Source: Saprospirales bacterium
Lineage (GTDB): Bacteria > Bacteroidota > Bacteroidia > Chitinophagales > Saprospiraceae
Reading direction: 5' to 3'
Assembly: GCA_002698985.1 (NCBI GenBank)
Contig: PAAY01000033.1
Coordinates: 1-40,030, forward strand
Length of the DNA stretch: 40,030 bases
The notes beneath the pieces were generated by a model. It was given only the letters and a program-made list of their open reading frames with translations. It ran no database searches and had not been told where the DNA came from. Below are positions 17,215-25,600 of the stretch, one piece after another (position 1 is the first letter of the stretch; each line of letters starts with the position of its first letter). The position numbers were made by a program, and so were the translations under genes.

Positions 17215-18111
17215 CTAAACCTTTTCTCCTGCCCTCATTTTTGCACTCCGTGCACGGGGATTCGAGGACACTTCCTCTTTCGAGGGCAACACAACCCCTT
17301 TATACAGTAGTTTAAATGGACGGTGCACATTGCCATAAAAATCACGCACCATCTCACCTTCTACATTTCCTGTTTTCAAAAAATTCTTGACCATGCGGTC
17401 CTCCAGCGAGTGGTAAGACAAAACCACCAACCTGCCTCCGGGCTTCAGCACCTGGAGGCTGTCCTCCAGCAATTGCTTCAAAGCGCCCATCTCGTCGTTA
17501 ACGGCAATCCGCAAGGCCTGAAAAACCTGCGACAAATAGCGCTCTCGCTTCCCCCTCACATTTGCTTCGGCAACGGCCACCAGATCAGCAATCGCCCCAA
17601 AGGGCTTTACCTGACGCTGATCGGCAATGGCCCGGGCCAATGTGCGGGCATTTCGCACTTCGCCGTAGCGGCCGAGGATATCCTGCAACTCTTCGGCTGT
17701 CCTGGAATTGAGAATATCGGCAGCGGTTTCACCACCTTCCCTGTTCATGCGCATGTCCAGATCAGCCTGAAAACGATAGGAAAACCCCCTACCCCCTTCA
17801 TCCAACTGGTGCGAGGAAACGCCGAGGTCGGCAAAAACACCGTCCACAGCCTCCACATCGTAGTAGCGGAGAAACCGGCGCATGAACCTGAAATTGTGGT
17901 TCACGAAAATCAGCCGCTCGTCATCAGGAAGATTTGCCAGGGCATCGTCGTCCTGATCGAAAGCGATCAATTTTCCGGAAGGACCCAGTTTTTCAAGAAT
18001 CAATCTGCTATGCCCCCCTCCTCCGAAGGTGGCATCCACATAAACCCCGTCAGGCTTTACGGCCAATGCTTCCATGCACTCAGCTGCCATTACGGGAATG
18101 TGGTATTCCAT
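17215..18111 (-). CDS. rsmH: 16S rRNA m4C1402 methyltransferase RsmH
   Basis: RsmH (MraW) uses S-adenosylmethionine to N4-methylate C1402 in the ribosomal decoding centre. The 298 residues show the family start YHIPVMAAECMEAL, the SAM motif VDATFGGGGHS (about 25-35), FADLGVSSHQLDEGGRGFSY, DLDMRMNR, VFQALRIAVNDEM and VLSYHSLEDRMVK. The C-terminal NPRARSAKMRAGEKV is typical. Length is normal. It lies 13 bp downstream of mraZ, the conserved first pair of the dcw cluster. Confidence 0.97.
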   Translation of the reverse strand: MEYHIPVMAAECMEALAVKPDGVYVDATFGGGGHSRLILEKLGPSGKLIAFDQDDDALANLPDDERLIFVNHNFRFMRRFLRYYDVEAVDGVFADLGVSSHQLDEGGRGFSYRFQADLDMRMNREGGETAADILNSRTAEELQDILGRYGEVRNARTLARAIADQRQVKPFGAIADLVAVAEANVRGKRERYLSQVFQALRIAVNDEMGALKQLLEDSLQVLKPGGRLVVLSYHSLEDRMVKNFLKTGNVEGEMVRDFYGNVHRPFKLLYKGVVLPSKEEVSSNPRARSAKMRAGEKV

Positions 18112-18124
18112 CAGATCTCAGTTT

Positions 18125-18604
18125 TCAATTTGCTTCGTCAACTCCGCCAGCATTTCGCTTGGCCATCACCTGTTGGGCGAGTTCCGCCATTTCTTCAGGG
18201 GAGATATTCATCTGCGCCTCCCACTCGGATGCCGACCAAATCTCGATGCGGTTGTTCACACCGGCCAACACCAAATCTCCTGAAGGACTAATTCCAGCCC
18301 AGCTCAAAAGTGAGTTTGGCAGGTTCAAGCGATCCACGTTGTCACGCTTGATTGGAGAAGCCCCGCGATACATAATCCGCTGAAGTTTCCGGCTTTGCTC
18401 GTCAAATTGGTCCAAATTGTTGACCTTTACCATCTCTTGTTCCCAGGCTTTTCTGGGATACAGGTACAAACATTTTTCAAAGCCCCGGTGTATCACAAAC
18501 TGATCGCGCTCCTCTACTGGGAGCTGATCCAACAGACCCGAAGGGAGCCTAACACGCCCTTTTGAGTCTATTTTGCAGGTATATTCACCGAGTAAGCTGT
18601 TCAT
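18125..18604 (-). CDS. mraZ: Transcriptional regulator MraZ
   Basis: MraZ is a small DNA-binding protein with two SpoVT/AbrB-like halves that forms rings and represses the dcw operon in bacteria where it has been tested. I place the start at 18604, giving 159 aa beginning MNSLLGEYTCKIDSKGRVRLP, the standard MraZ N-terminus. A start 14 codons upstream (18646) would put the predicted -7 box and the first operator repeats inside the gene. The second half contains DNVDRLNLPNSLLSWAGI. The C-terminus is slightly extended (KRNAGGVDEAN). rsmH follows after 13 bp. Four copies of a GTGGTAAAAAGTGG box upstream probably are its own binding sites. Confidence 0.93.
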   Translation of the reverse strand: MNSLLGEYTCKIDSKGRVRLPSGLLDQLPVEERDQFVIHRGFEKCLYLYPRKAWEQEMVKVNNLDQFDEQSRKLQRIMYRGASPIKRDNVDRLNLPNSLLSWAGISPSGDLVLAGVNNRIEIWSASEWEAQMNISPEEMAELAQQVMAKRNAGGVDEAN

Positions 18605-18634
18605 GAACGATGGTAAAAAAGTGAATTCACGATC

Positions 18635-18642
18635 CAAAAGTA
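18635..18642 (-). promoter_or_regulatory. Predicted -7 box of the dcw promoter
   Basis: The minus strand reads TACTTTTG, a perfect fit to the Bacteroidota -7 consensus TAnnTTTG. It lies 31 bp before the chosen mraZ start, implying a leader of roughly 24 nt. The -33 region is occupied by the GTGG box array, as expected for a repressible promoter. No clear -33 TTTG is visible. Confidence 0.5.
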
Positions 18643-18676
18643 ACACCTAACTCCACTTTTTACCACTTCTACCCAC
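18643..18676 (-). promoter_or_regulatory. mraZ: Probable MraZ operator overlapping the mraZ promoter
   Basis: On the minus strand GTGG, GTGG and GTGG recur exactly every 10 bp (top-strand CCAC at 18673-18676, 18663-18666, 18653-18656), followed by a degenerate GTGT at the fourth step. Known MraZ sites are direct repeats of a short G-rich box with 10-bp period (TGGG-N5 type in E. coli). This array begins just upstream of the predicted -7 box, where a repressor would block transcription. Confidence 0.7.
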
Positions 18677-18831
18677 TTTTTGTTTCAAAAAGTTTTCCAC
18701 ACCTGCGCGCTTTTTTTGAATTGTAAGCAGATCATTGCAACATCTTGCAACGATATGATTACAGATGATATTTTTCAGGCCTATAACCTTCGGAAAACAG
18801 CCAGTCAGGCTGTTAAATCCATTGCTGAGCG

Positions 18832-18845
18832 GTGGTAAAAAGTGG
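18832..18845 (+). promoter_or_regulatory. Upstream MraZ-type box pair, copy 1 (plus orientation)
   Basis: An exact GTGGTAAAAAGTGG, identical to the core of the promoter-proximal operator but inverted in orientation. A degenerate half site (minus-strand CGGTAAAAAGC) follows at about 18851-18861. Confidence 0.6.
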
Positions 18846-18874
18846 AGATGGCTTTTTACCGGACTTGATTTCCG

Positions 18875-18888
18875 GTGGTAAAAAGTGG
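18875..18888 (+). promoter_or_regulatory. Upstream MraZ-type box pair, copy 2 (plus orientation)
   Basis: An exact GTGGTAAAAAGTGG followed by TAAGAG. It lies 43 bp from copy 1, measured start to start. Confidence 0.6.
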
Positions 18889-18961
18889 TAAGAGATCAGG
18901 CCTGCCTTGAAATTGAGGGCCTCAGCCAGTGGGATTCAGCAATTTTCCAGACTTGTAATGG

Positions 18962-18975
18962 GTGGTAAAAAGTGG
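18962..18975 (+). promoter_or_regulatory. Upstream MraZ-type box pair, copy 3 (plus orientation)
   Basis: An exact GTGGTAAAAAGTGG, directly beyond the 3' end of the glycosyltransferase gene (stop at 18993). It is about 300 bp from the promoter-proximal operator, a distance compatible with DNA looping by a ring-forming MraZ. Confidence 0.55.
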
Positions 18976-18992
18976 AACTTCTGGAGCGGATG

Positions 18993-19778
18993 TCAGTGGA
19001 GTTCTTTTTCGGCCTCGCTCAGCCCGAACTCTCCGGCTGCGGCTTCTTTTTTACCGAAGGAAGTAAAAAAGCTCTGCCACTTCATGCTGAGAACTCCGAA
19101 AATCGCCTCTTTGACAATCCCCTTTGACATTTTGGAACTGCCTTCGATACGGTCGGTGAAGGTGATGGGAATTTCTCTGAGCTTGAAGCCCAACAGCCAG
19201 GAGGCAAACTTCATTTCGATCTGGAAGGCATAGCCAATGAAGCGGATTCTGTCCAGGTCGATGGCCTCCAGCACCTGCCGGCGGTAGCCCACAAAACCGG
19301 CAGTCGGGTCTTTGACCCACATCCAGGTGATGAGACGAACGTAAAGGCTGGCGCCATAAGAAAGGATGAGCCTGTCGGCAGGCCAGTTTACGCACTTGCC
19401 GCCTTTGACGTAACGGGAGCCCACCACTACATCTGCCTGACCGCTTTCAAGCACCTGCAGCATTCGTTGGAGGTCTTTGGGGTCGTGCGAAAAATCGCAG
19501 TCCATTTCAAAGATGTAGTCATAGCCCCGTTCGAGGCCCCATTTGAAGCCCGTGATGTAGGCCGTGCCCAGACCTAGCTTGCCGGAGCGCTCCAGCAGGT
19601 GGAGGCGTTCAGGAAACTGCTTCTGGTAGCGCTTGACTTCTTCGGCAGTGCCATCTGGTGAACCATCGTCAACAACCAGAATGTCAATCGGTATAGGCAG
19701 TGCCACTACCGTATCTATCATTTTAGAGACGTTCTCGATCTCGTTGTACGTAGGAATGATGACCAGGCTCTTTGACAA
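18993..19778 (-). CDS. GT2 glycosyltransferase, polyprenol-phosphate mannose synthase-like
   Basis: The 261 residues match the DPM1 branch of GT2. The N-terminus is LVIIPTYNEIENV, followed by LVVDDGSPDGT (nucleotide binding) and the metal-binding EMDCDFSHDP, then VVGSRYVKGG, the acceptor-site segment DPTAGFVGYRR, and EIPITFTDRIEGSSKMS. Such enzymes transfer mannose (or another hexose) from GDP-sugar to a polyprenyl phosphate on the cytoplasmic face, supplying lipid-linked sugar for O-glycosylation or envelope glycans. There is no C-terminal membrane domain, so it is the soluble short form. It lies directly upstream of the mraZ control region on the same strand; read-through into dcw is possible. 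Donor specificity cannot be read from the sequence. Confidence 0.88.
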   Translation of the reverse strand: MSKSLVIIPTYNEIENVSKMIDTVVALPIPIDILVVDDGSPDGTAEEVKRYQKQFPERLHLLERSGKLGLGTAYITGFKWGLERGYDYIFEMDCDFSHDPKDLQRMLQVLESGQADVVVGSRYVKGGKCVNWPADRLILSYGASLYVRLITWMWVKDPTAGFVGYRRQVLEAIDLDRIRFIGYAFQIEMKFASWLLGFKLREIPITFTDRIEGSSKMSKGIVKEAIFGVLSMKWQSFFTSFGKKEAAAGEFGLSEAEKELH

Positions 19779-19961
19779 AGTGATGAGCTTTTGATTGCTT
19801 ATTTGTGTTGGAAAGATAAGTATAACTTCCTGCTATTAACGCAACAGAAAACGCAAACCCGGGCCAAAGGGTTGCGCCGGGCAAAGAAAATAAGCCGGGC
19901 TTAAATTCATGTACCGGGAGGAAGATTAGTTTCAAAAAAAGCGCCATGTATCCCGAAGGCA

Positions 19962-21419
19962 TCAATAATCCGACATGAGTTGCCGGGCCTTTCGCCCAAT
20001 GTTGTCCTGCATTCTGGAACCGCTGACGAAGTCGCTGCCATCCACTTCATTGGGAGCATTTTTGTAGAGTTCCACCTCCCAGCGGGGATTGTTGACCTCT
20101 CCCCTGGCCGTTGAATGCAGCAGGATAAAACCGTTCATGGCCAGTGAGGGGTTGTAGAAGAGGAACTTGACGTTGTTCTGTCCGGTGGCCGGGAACTGGT
20201 TGTAGGTCCAGATTTCATAAGGTGGAGCGCTGGGCTCATCCTCGATGGTGACCACGTCGTTGGGGGCGCCGTATTTCATGAATATGTAACCGCGATCGGT
20301 TTCAAAGCCGTATCCGAAGCCATTGTTGAAGCGCAGGTCGACAGCCCTGGCCACATGCATGTAGTCATCGTAGGCAATTTCAGGATTGGCGGGATTTTCC
20401 CTGGCCCAGAAGCTGAACAGGTACAGCTCCATGGCCTTGCGTTTGCTTTCTTTGAGAATCAGGTTGAGCACCTCCCCATCGTGGTCATCTACCAGCATGG
20501 CAATGGCTTTCAGGCTGTAGCGTAGTTCCTCATCCGACAATTTGCTCACGAATTCGTCCGCTAGGGTTTCAACTTTGGCGGCGATTTCCTCCCGTGAAGA
20601 TTTCACGAAGGGATTGCTGCGCTGAAACTGAACTGACTTTCGGCTGAAAACTTCTTTGTAGCGATTGGCGACCTCCACTACCAGCAGGTAGTTGCCGCTA
20701 GGCAAATTGGCGATGTCAACTTGCTGAACCACCGGACAAATGGCTTCCGGAGAACAGCGGCGGTATCCCACCTGAATCCTTTTGGTCTTGCTTTCATCCA
20801 GCAGTTCCTCGATGGCATAACTCACCAGAAAATCTCCCTCAAAGGTTTTGTCTGTGTTGTAAATCTCATTGTAAAACAGCAGGGTTTGAGCAGAGCGGTC
20901 GTAAAACTGAGTGGCAAGGGGCTCGAAGAGATACCCGTTTTTCACCATTGTACTTACAACGGAACCTTCGGCTTTCTGGATAGAAGCCAATAGCTGAATA
21001 TCTGACTGTCCCATTTTTTCAGCTTCGTAAGCTAGCTCAAAGGCAGCGGAATAAGTGCTAATATTTTCAGGGTCATTGGCATCGGTAACAGTCACTTCGA
21101 GTTCATAGGTGCCGTTTTCCAGTGCATAGCGGCGCGAGTCCACAAAGTCAATGGGGACGCTTGCTGAGGGACTGTTGAGCCGGTATTTGTCGAATTTGAG
21201 GATCTCATCTTCTTGCTTGAACAGTATCACAATGTCAACATTTGCCTGTAGGCTGCTGTCGGGCAGTTGCCGGAAGCTGATGCTCTTACCGGCAAAGTGC
21301 ATGTACACTTCCACGTAATTGCCCGAAGGGCTATAAAAAGTGGCATAGGAGATACTGGCATCGAGGGCTTTGGCGGAAAACGAAAGCAAACAGCAGATGG
21401 CAAAGAATAGATATTTCAT
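19962..21419 (-). CDS. GWxTD-domain exported protein
   Basis: The 485 residues start with a signal peptide (MKYLFFAICCLLSFSAKA). A beta-rich N-terminal half follows (ISYATFYSPSGNYVEVYMHF, YELEVTVTDAND), then a helical linker (about 275-350). The C-terminal GWxTD-type module occupies about 360-485: FWARENPANPEIAYDDYMHV, FGYGFETDRGYIFMKYGAP and PYEIWTYNQFP. GWxTD proteins are widespread periplasmic or outer-membrane-associated proteins of unknown function in Bacteroidota and relatives; the literal Gly-Trp signature appears diverged here. The gene is divergent from mscS (157-bp shared upstream region) and 183 bp upstream of the glycosyltransferase gene on the same strand. I see no clear promoter box. 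Confidence 0.75.
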   Translation of the reverse strand: MKYLFFAICCLLSFSAKALDASISYATFYSPSGNYVEVYMHFAGKSISFRQLPDSSLQANVDIVILFKQEDEILKFDKYRLNSPSASVPIDFVDSRRYALENGTYELEVTVTDANDPENISTYSAAFELAYEAEKMGQSDIQLLASIQKAEGSVVSTMVKNGYLFEPLATQFYDRSAQTLLFYNEIYNTDKTFEGDFLVSYAIEELLDESKTKRIQVGYRRCSPEAICPVVQQVDIANLPSGNYLLVVEVANRYKEVFSRKSVQFQRSNPFVKSSREEIAAKVETLADEFVSKLSDEELRYSLKAIAMLVDDHDGEVLNLILKESKRKAMELYLFSFWARENPANPEIAYDDYMHVARAVDLRFNNGFGYGFETDRGYIFMKYGAPNDVVTIEDEPSAPPYEIWTYNQFPATGQNNVKFLFYNPSLAMNGFILLHSTARGEVNNPRWEVELYKNAPNEVDGSDFVSGSRMQDNIGRKARQLMSDY

Positions 21420-21576
21420 GTCGGGGATGTTACTTCAAAAACCAAAAAAAATATCAGGTGCAAACTTTCAGGTATCTTCGCTGCGCCTAACAGCAACAGG
21501 TGGATAAAGTTACCATCAATTCAAAACTTTCGTCGCACGAATTGGGCTTTAAGTCAGCATTCTGCAAAAGAACAAC

Positions 21577-22410
21577 ATGGAAGAATTTCTCAACTACACC
21601 TTTTCCTTCGGTAAATACCAGATAGCAGTCATTGACCTGCTTCTCATCCTTGCAATTCTTGTTTTCGCAAGAATTGTAATATGGATCGTGAACCGGATCA
21701 TCCTGACGGGCTATTTCAAAAGAAAAAACCTGGATGTAGGCCGCCAGTTTGCCATCCGGCAGATAGTGATGTACCTGATCTGGGCTTTTACTGTTTTTGC
21801 CATTCTGGAAATGCTGGGAGTGGCCACGGCAGTCATGGCTGGCCTGGCTGCCTTTCTGGTGGGTATTGGTCTTGGCTTGCAGGATGTATTCAAAGACCTG
21901 GCTTCGGGCATCATCATTCTCATTGAAGGTACCGCCGATGTGGGTGACATGATTGAAATTGACGGTCAACCCGCCATCGTCCGGGAAATAGGGCTGAGAA
22001 CTTCTGTGGTTGAAACCCGCGACCAGGTTTCCTTTCTCATTCCCAACTCGAGGCTGGTTATGGATGCTGTGATCAACTGGAGCCACAACGAACCTGTCAG
22101 GCGCTTCAATGTCAAGGTGGGCGTGGCCTATGGCTCGGATGTCGAGAAGGTGACACAACTATTATTACAGGCCGCTGCAGAACACCCCAAGGTGCTCAAA
22201 AAGCCTGCACCCACTGTACTGTTTGAAGATTTTGGCAATTCTTCCCTCGACTTCAACCTCTATTTCCACTCCAATGAACTGTTTGGAATCCCGAGGGTGA
22301 GATCAGAAATCCGCTACTCCATCAACAGGCTCTTCAAAGAGAACAACATTGAAATTCCGTTCCCGCAAAGAGACCTGTGGATCCGCAATGCCGTGCAGTT
22401 GGAGAAGTAG
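21577..22410 (+). CDS. Small-conductance mechanosensitive channel (MscS family)
   Basis: MscS channels open under membrane tension and release solutes on hypo-osmotic shock. The 277 residues have three transmembrane helices (about 14-38, 62-82 and the pore helix about 85-115). The pore-lining TM3 shows the Gly/Ala pattern GLAAFLVGIGLGLQDVFKDL. The beta domain follows (GDMIEIDGQPAIVREIGLRT, FLIPNSRLV), then the C-terminal alpha/beta domain. Length matches E. coli MscS (286). It is a single gene, divergent from the GWxTD gene. After the stop there is a T-run (about 22421-22429) with only a weak hairpin, so termination there is uncertain. Confidence 0.93.
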   Translation: MEEFLNYTFSFGKYQIAVIDLLLILAILVFARIVIWIVNRIILTGYFKRKNLDVGRQFAIRQIVMYLIWAFTVFAILEMLGVATAVMAGLAAFLVGIGLGLQDVFKDLASGIIILIEGTADVGDMIEIDGQPAIVREIGLRTSVVETRDQVSFLIPNSRLVMDAVINWSHNEPVRRFNVKVGVAYGSDVEKVTQLLLQAAAEHPKVLKKPAPTVLFEDFGNSSLDFNLYFHSNELFGIPRVRSEIRYSINRLFKENNIEIPFPQRDLWIRNAVQLEK

Positions 22411-22462
22411 TGTGCTCACATTTTTTTTTCGTCAAAATTCTGGAACTAAGCCACACTTAGAC

Positions 22463-22470
22463 TATATTTG
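22463..22470 (+). promoter_or_regulatory. Predicted -7 box for the large T9SS protein gene
   Basis: TATATTTG fits TAnnTTTG. A partial -33 element (TTCTG at 22438-22442) lies 20 bp upstream. It implies a 5' leader of about 215 nt before the ATG at 22692. Confidence 0.45.
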
Positions 22471-22476
22471 CGCATC

Positions 22477-22691
22477 ACTCAAAGGCCGGTGATTTCCTGC
22501 CGGCTGGTCTCATCTCCGATTTATTTCACTCCACACGGAACTGTCTCATTTCACCAATGCCAATGCCGTTTTGGCAATTGGCAGCCTTATGCTGTAAGGC
22601 TCACTGCCTTGTGCATGAAACCTCACCGTAATACGTGCTATAACACCCCCTTTTGCAGACTGTAAACTCATTGTTTAACCAAACTTACATT
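22477..22691 (+). other. Structured 5' leader of the large T9SS protein gene
   Basis: There is no coding sequence here. Three potential hairpins stand out: GCCGG/CCGGC at about 22485-22504; GCCAATGCC with GGCAATTGGC (one bulge, loop GTTTT) at 22559-22582; and AGCCTTA/TAAGGCT with loop TGCTG at 22583-22601. The last two are directly adjacent. It matches no riboswitch class I recognise. Confidence 0.35.
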
Positions 22692-25600
22692 ATGGACAAC
22701 TACAACACTAAAACCCGAAATGGTTGGTGGCTGGCGCTCTTGCTTCTGCTCACCACCATGAGCGTTGGGAGCTTCGCTCAAACCAATTACGGTGCATTTC
22801 AGGACAACAATTTCCTGAATCCGAACAACTGGACCAACGGCCTGCCCGGCCCCGGCAACGACGGTACCATCGTCGGCGGTGTCAGCGCCAACATTGGCTC
22901 CCCGATTACCATTGACTACACACTGACGAGCTACGGCACCATCACCGCCAGTGCAAACGTGACAATAAGTGCAACAGGAAGGCTGAATAACTACTCCGGC
23001 TCTTCTTTTTCTTTATCCGGCAGTGCAAACCTGACCAATGCCGGAACCATGGACCAGCGCGGTGCATTGAACATCGGCGCCGGGGCTGCATTCCACAACA
23101 CCGGCAACTATTCCAGTACCGGTTCGGCCAACATTACCAATGCAGGCACCCTGACCCTTGAAGGCAGCTTTGCCAACCTGGGCACCATCACCAACAACGG
23201 CACCTGCAACATCGAGGGTGGCAACATCGGCAACAACACTGCCCTGGTCAATAATGGCACGCTGAACTTCAACGGTGGCACCCTGACCAATGTGAACGGC
23301 GCCAACATTACCAATGAAGCTGCCGGCACCGTCAACCACGCCACCGGCGCCGTACTCGAAAACCTGGGCGGTGGCACGGTGACCAACAAAGGCAACTGGC
23401 AACTGACCGGAGAAATCAACAGCAACGGCACCTTTGTCAACGACGGCCTGTTCAACAACAACGCCAACGGAAGTTTCGACAACTTCTTCAAGCTCAACAA
23501 CAACGGCACCTTCAACAACAACAACCAGTCGAACCTGCTGAATGAGTTTGAAATCAACAACGGCGGGGAATTCAACAACAACTTTTTCCTCGACAACGGT
23601 GCCTACGTCAACAACCTGGAGGGCGGCACCTTCAACAACGCCAACCTGGCCCAGATCAACAACCAGTTCGGTGCCAGCATCGTCAACAACGCCATTTTCT
23701 CCAACCTGGGTGAGATCATCAGTGTGGGCAATGTGGTGAACTACGCCACTTTCTCCAACGACGGTTCCATCTACACCAACACCGGAGGTGGTGTGATCAA
23801 CCACGGCACCTTCAACAACAACGTACTGCTGAACAACCTGGAGATCATCGAAAACCACGGCACCTTTTGGAACAAAGGCCAACTGATGAACGACAGCGGT
23901 GGATCCTTCACCAACAAAGGAGAACTCTACAACGAGGGCAGCGCCCGCATCTCCAACCAGTTCGACCTCATCAACGACAAGAACCTGTACAATTTCGGAA
24001 CCATCGAAAACGGCGTGCGGGTTTTCAACAACGACTATTTCGAAAACAACGGCTACCTCATCAACATCGGTGAATTCGTCAACGGCCCGCTGGCGGTTTT
24101 TGAAAACACTGCCAACGGAACCGTTCCCAACTCCAACGGCGGGGTGATCGACAATGCCAATGGCGGTGTATTCACCAACGATGGCGTCATCAACAACAAC
24201 AACGAGATCTTCAACCTGGAGTGCTCTTCCTTTGTGAACAACGGCATCATCAACAACTACTACTGGTTCACCAACAAGAGCCTTTTCTTCAATTACGGCA
24301 CTTTCAACGCCCTGCCCTACCATATCATGAACATGAACGGCGGGGTGGAAATCACAGGACCGACTTCCCAATTCATCTGTGAAAGCATCAGTGCCAACCT
24401 GGACGAGAGCGGCAATGCCACACTCACCGGTGCGGCTGTTGCCATTTCTTATTACGACGACTGCACCACACTGGATCTCACCGTCAATGGAACCAACTCA
24501 ATCAACTTTTCCTGCGCCGATCAAGGCGAACACATCGTAACACTTACCATCGCCGACCGTGCCGGCAACTCCGCCAATTGCGAAGCGAAGGTGAACATCG
24601 TGGACAACACGGGTCCCACCTTCCAAAACTGCCCTGCCGACGTGGTGGTTAGCACCAACGGCGACACGGCCCCTGCGGACTGGGCCGAACCCACCGCCAC
24701 CGACAACTGCGGCCCGGTGACCATCAGCTCTACCCACAAGCCCGGCGATGTTTTCCCGAAGGGCAACACCCTGGTGACCTACTCAGCCACTGACGGCGCC
24801 GGCAACGGGGCTGCCAACTGCACCTTTACCGTTACCGTCGTTCCGGAAGGCGACTGTTCGGAAGTGCTGGCTGTCCGCCAGGTCACCAACACAGAGGACA
24901 TCTGCGGTTCCTGGTGCGATGGTGAATATGCCTTCACCTTCGGCAACGACAATTGCTACACCGCCGGCGAGGACCTCTACTTCATCGAATACAGCGACGG
25001 CACCGCCCTGCTGACCGGAACCATCTGGAAAGGCAGCAAGCGCATCGCCGTTGACGTGACCTTCACCGGCCGCACCTCCACCCCACCGGCCGGCTCACCC
25101 AAGCTGGAACTCTGTGTGACCGAAGGCGGCGACGGTTGGGTTTACTACACCTCCTTTGAAGGCACCCTGACCTCAAAATCCGGCGAGCGCTACCACATCA
25201 GCCGTTTCGGGCCGGCCTTCCAGATGGGCAAAGGCGGCAACCTGCAAGACCCCAACCTGCTCGGTGCCAGCGGCTGGATTTCACTGGACGGAGGCAGCCA
25301 CCACGGCGGGGATTTCAATTTCCGCCTGAGCGACCCGCTGCCCTGCCAGAACAGCATCGCTCTGGAAGCCGAGTGCGCCGATGCCATCGGTGGCCGCTGG
25401 ACGGTGATGGACGACGGCGCCGCCTCCAACAGCCAGTACCTGCTGCCCCCCAACCAGACCAGCTACGACTACCCACCTCTGAATACCGAAGACCTCATCC
25501 GCTTCCAGTTTGACGTGGAAGTGAGCGGCCATTACCGCATTTACTTCCGTTCGCAAAATGCCAACGGTGCCTCCGACAGCTATTGGGTGCGCACCAACTA

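Noticed and set aside
18605-18646. Upstream mraZ start adding 14 residues
   Set aside because: The extension covers the predicted -7 box, and MraZ proteins normally begin close to LLGEY.
21487-22158. 223-codon minus-strand open frame over mscS
   Set aside because: Antisense to a clear MscS channel; no recognisable product.
23013-24371. 452-codon open frame on the minus strand inside the large T9SS gene
   Set aside because: It is the antisense of the Asn/Gly repeat region; the V/D/E-rich product mirrors AAC/ACC-rich codons and has no family, signal or promoter.
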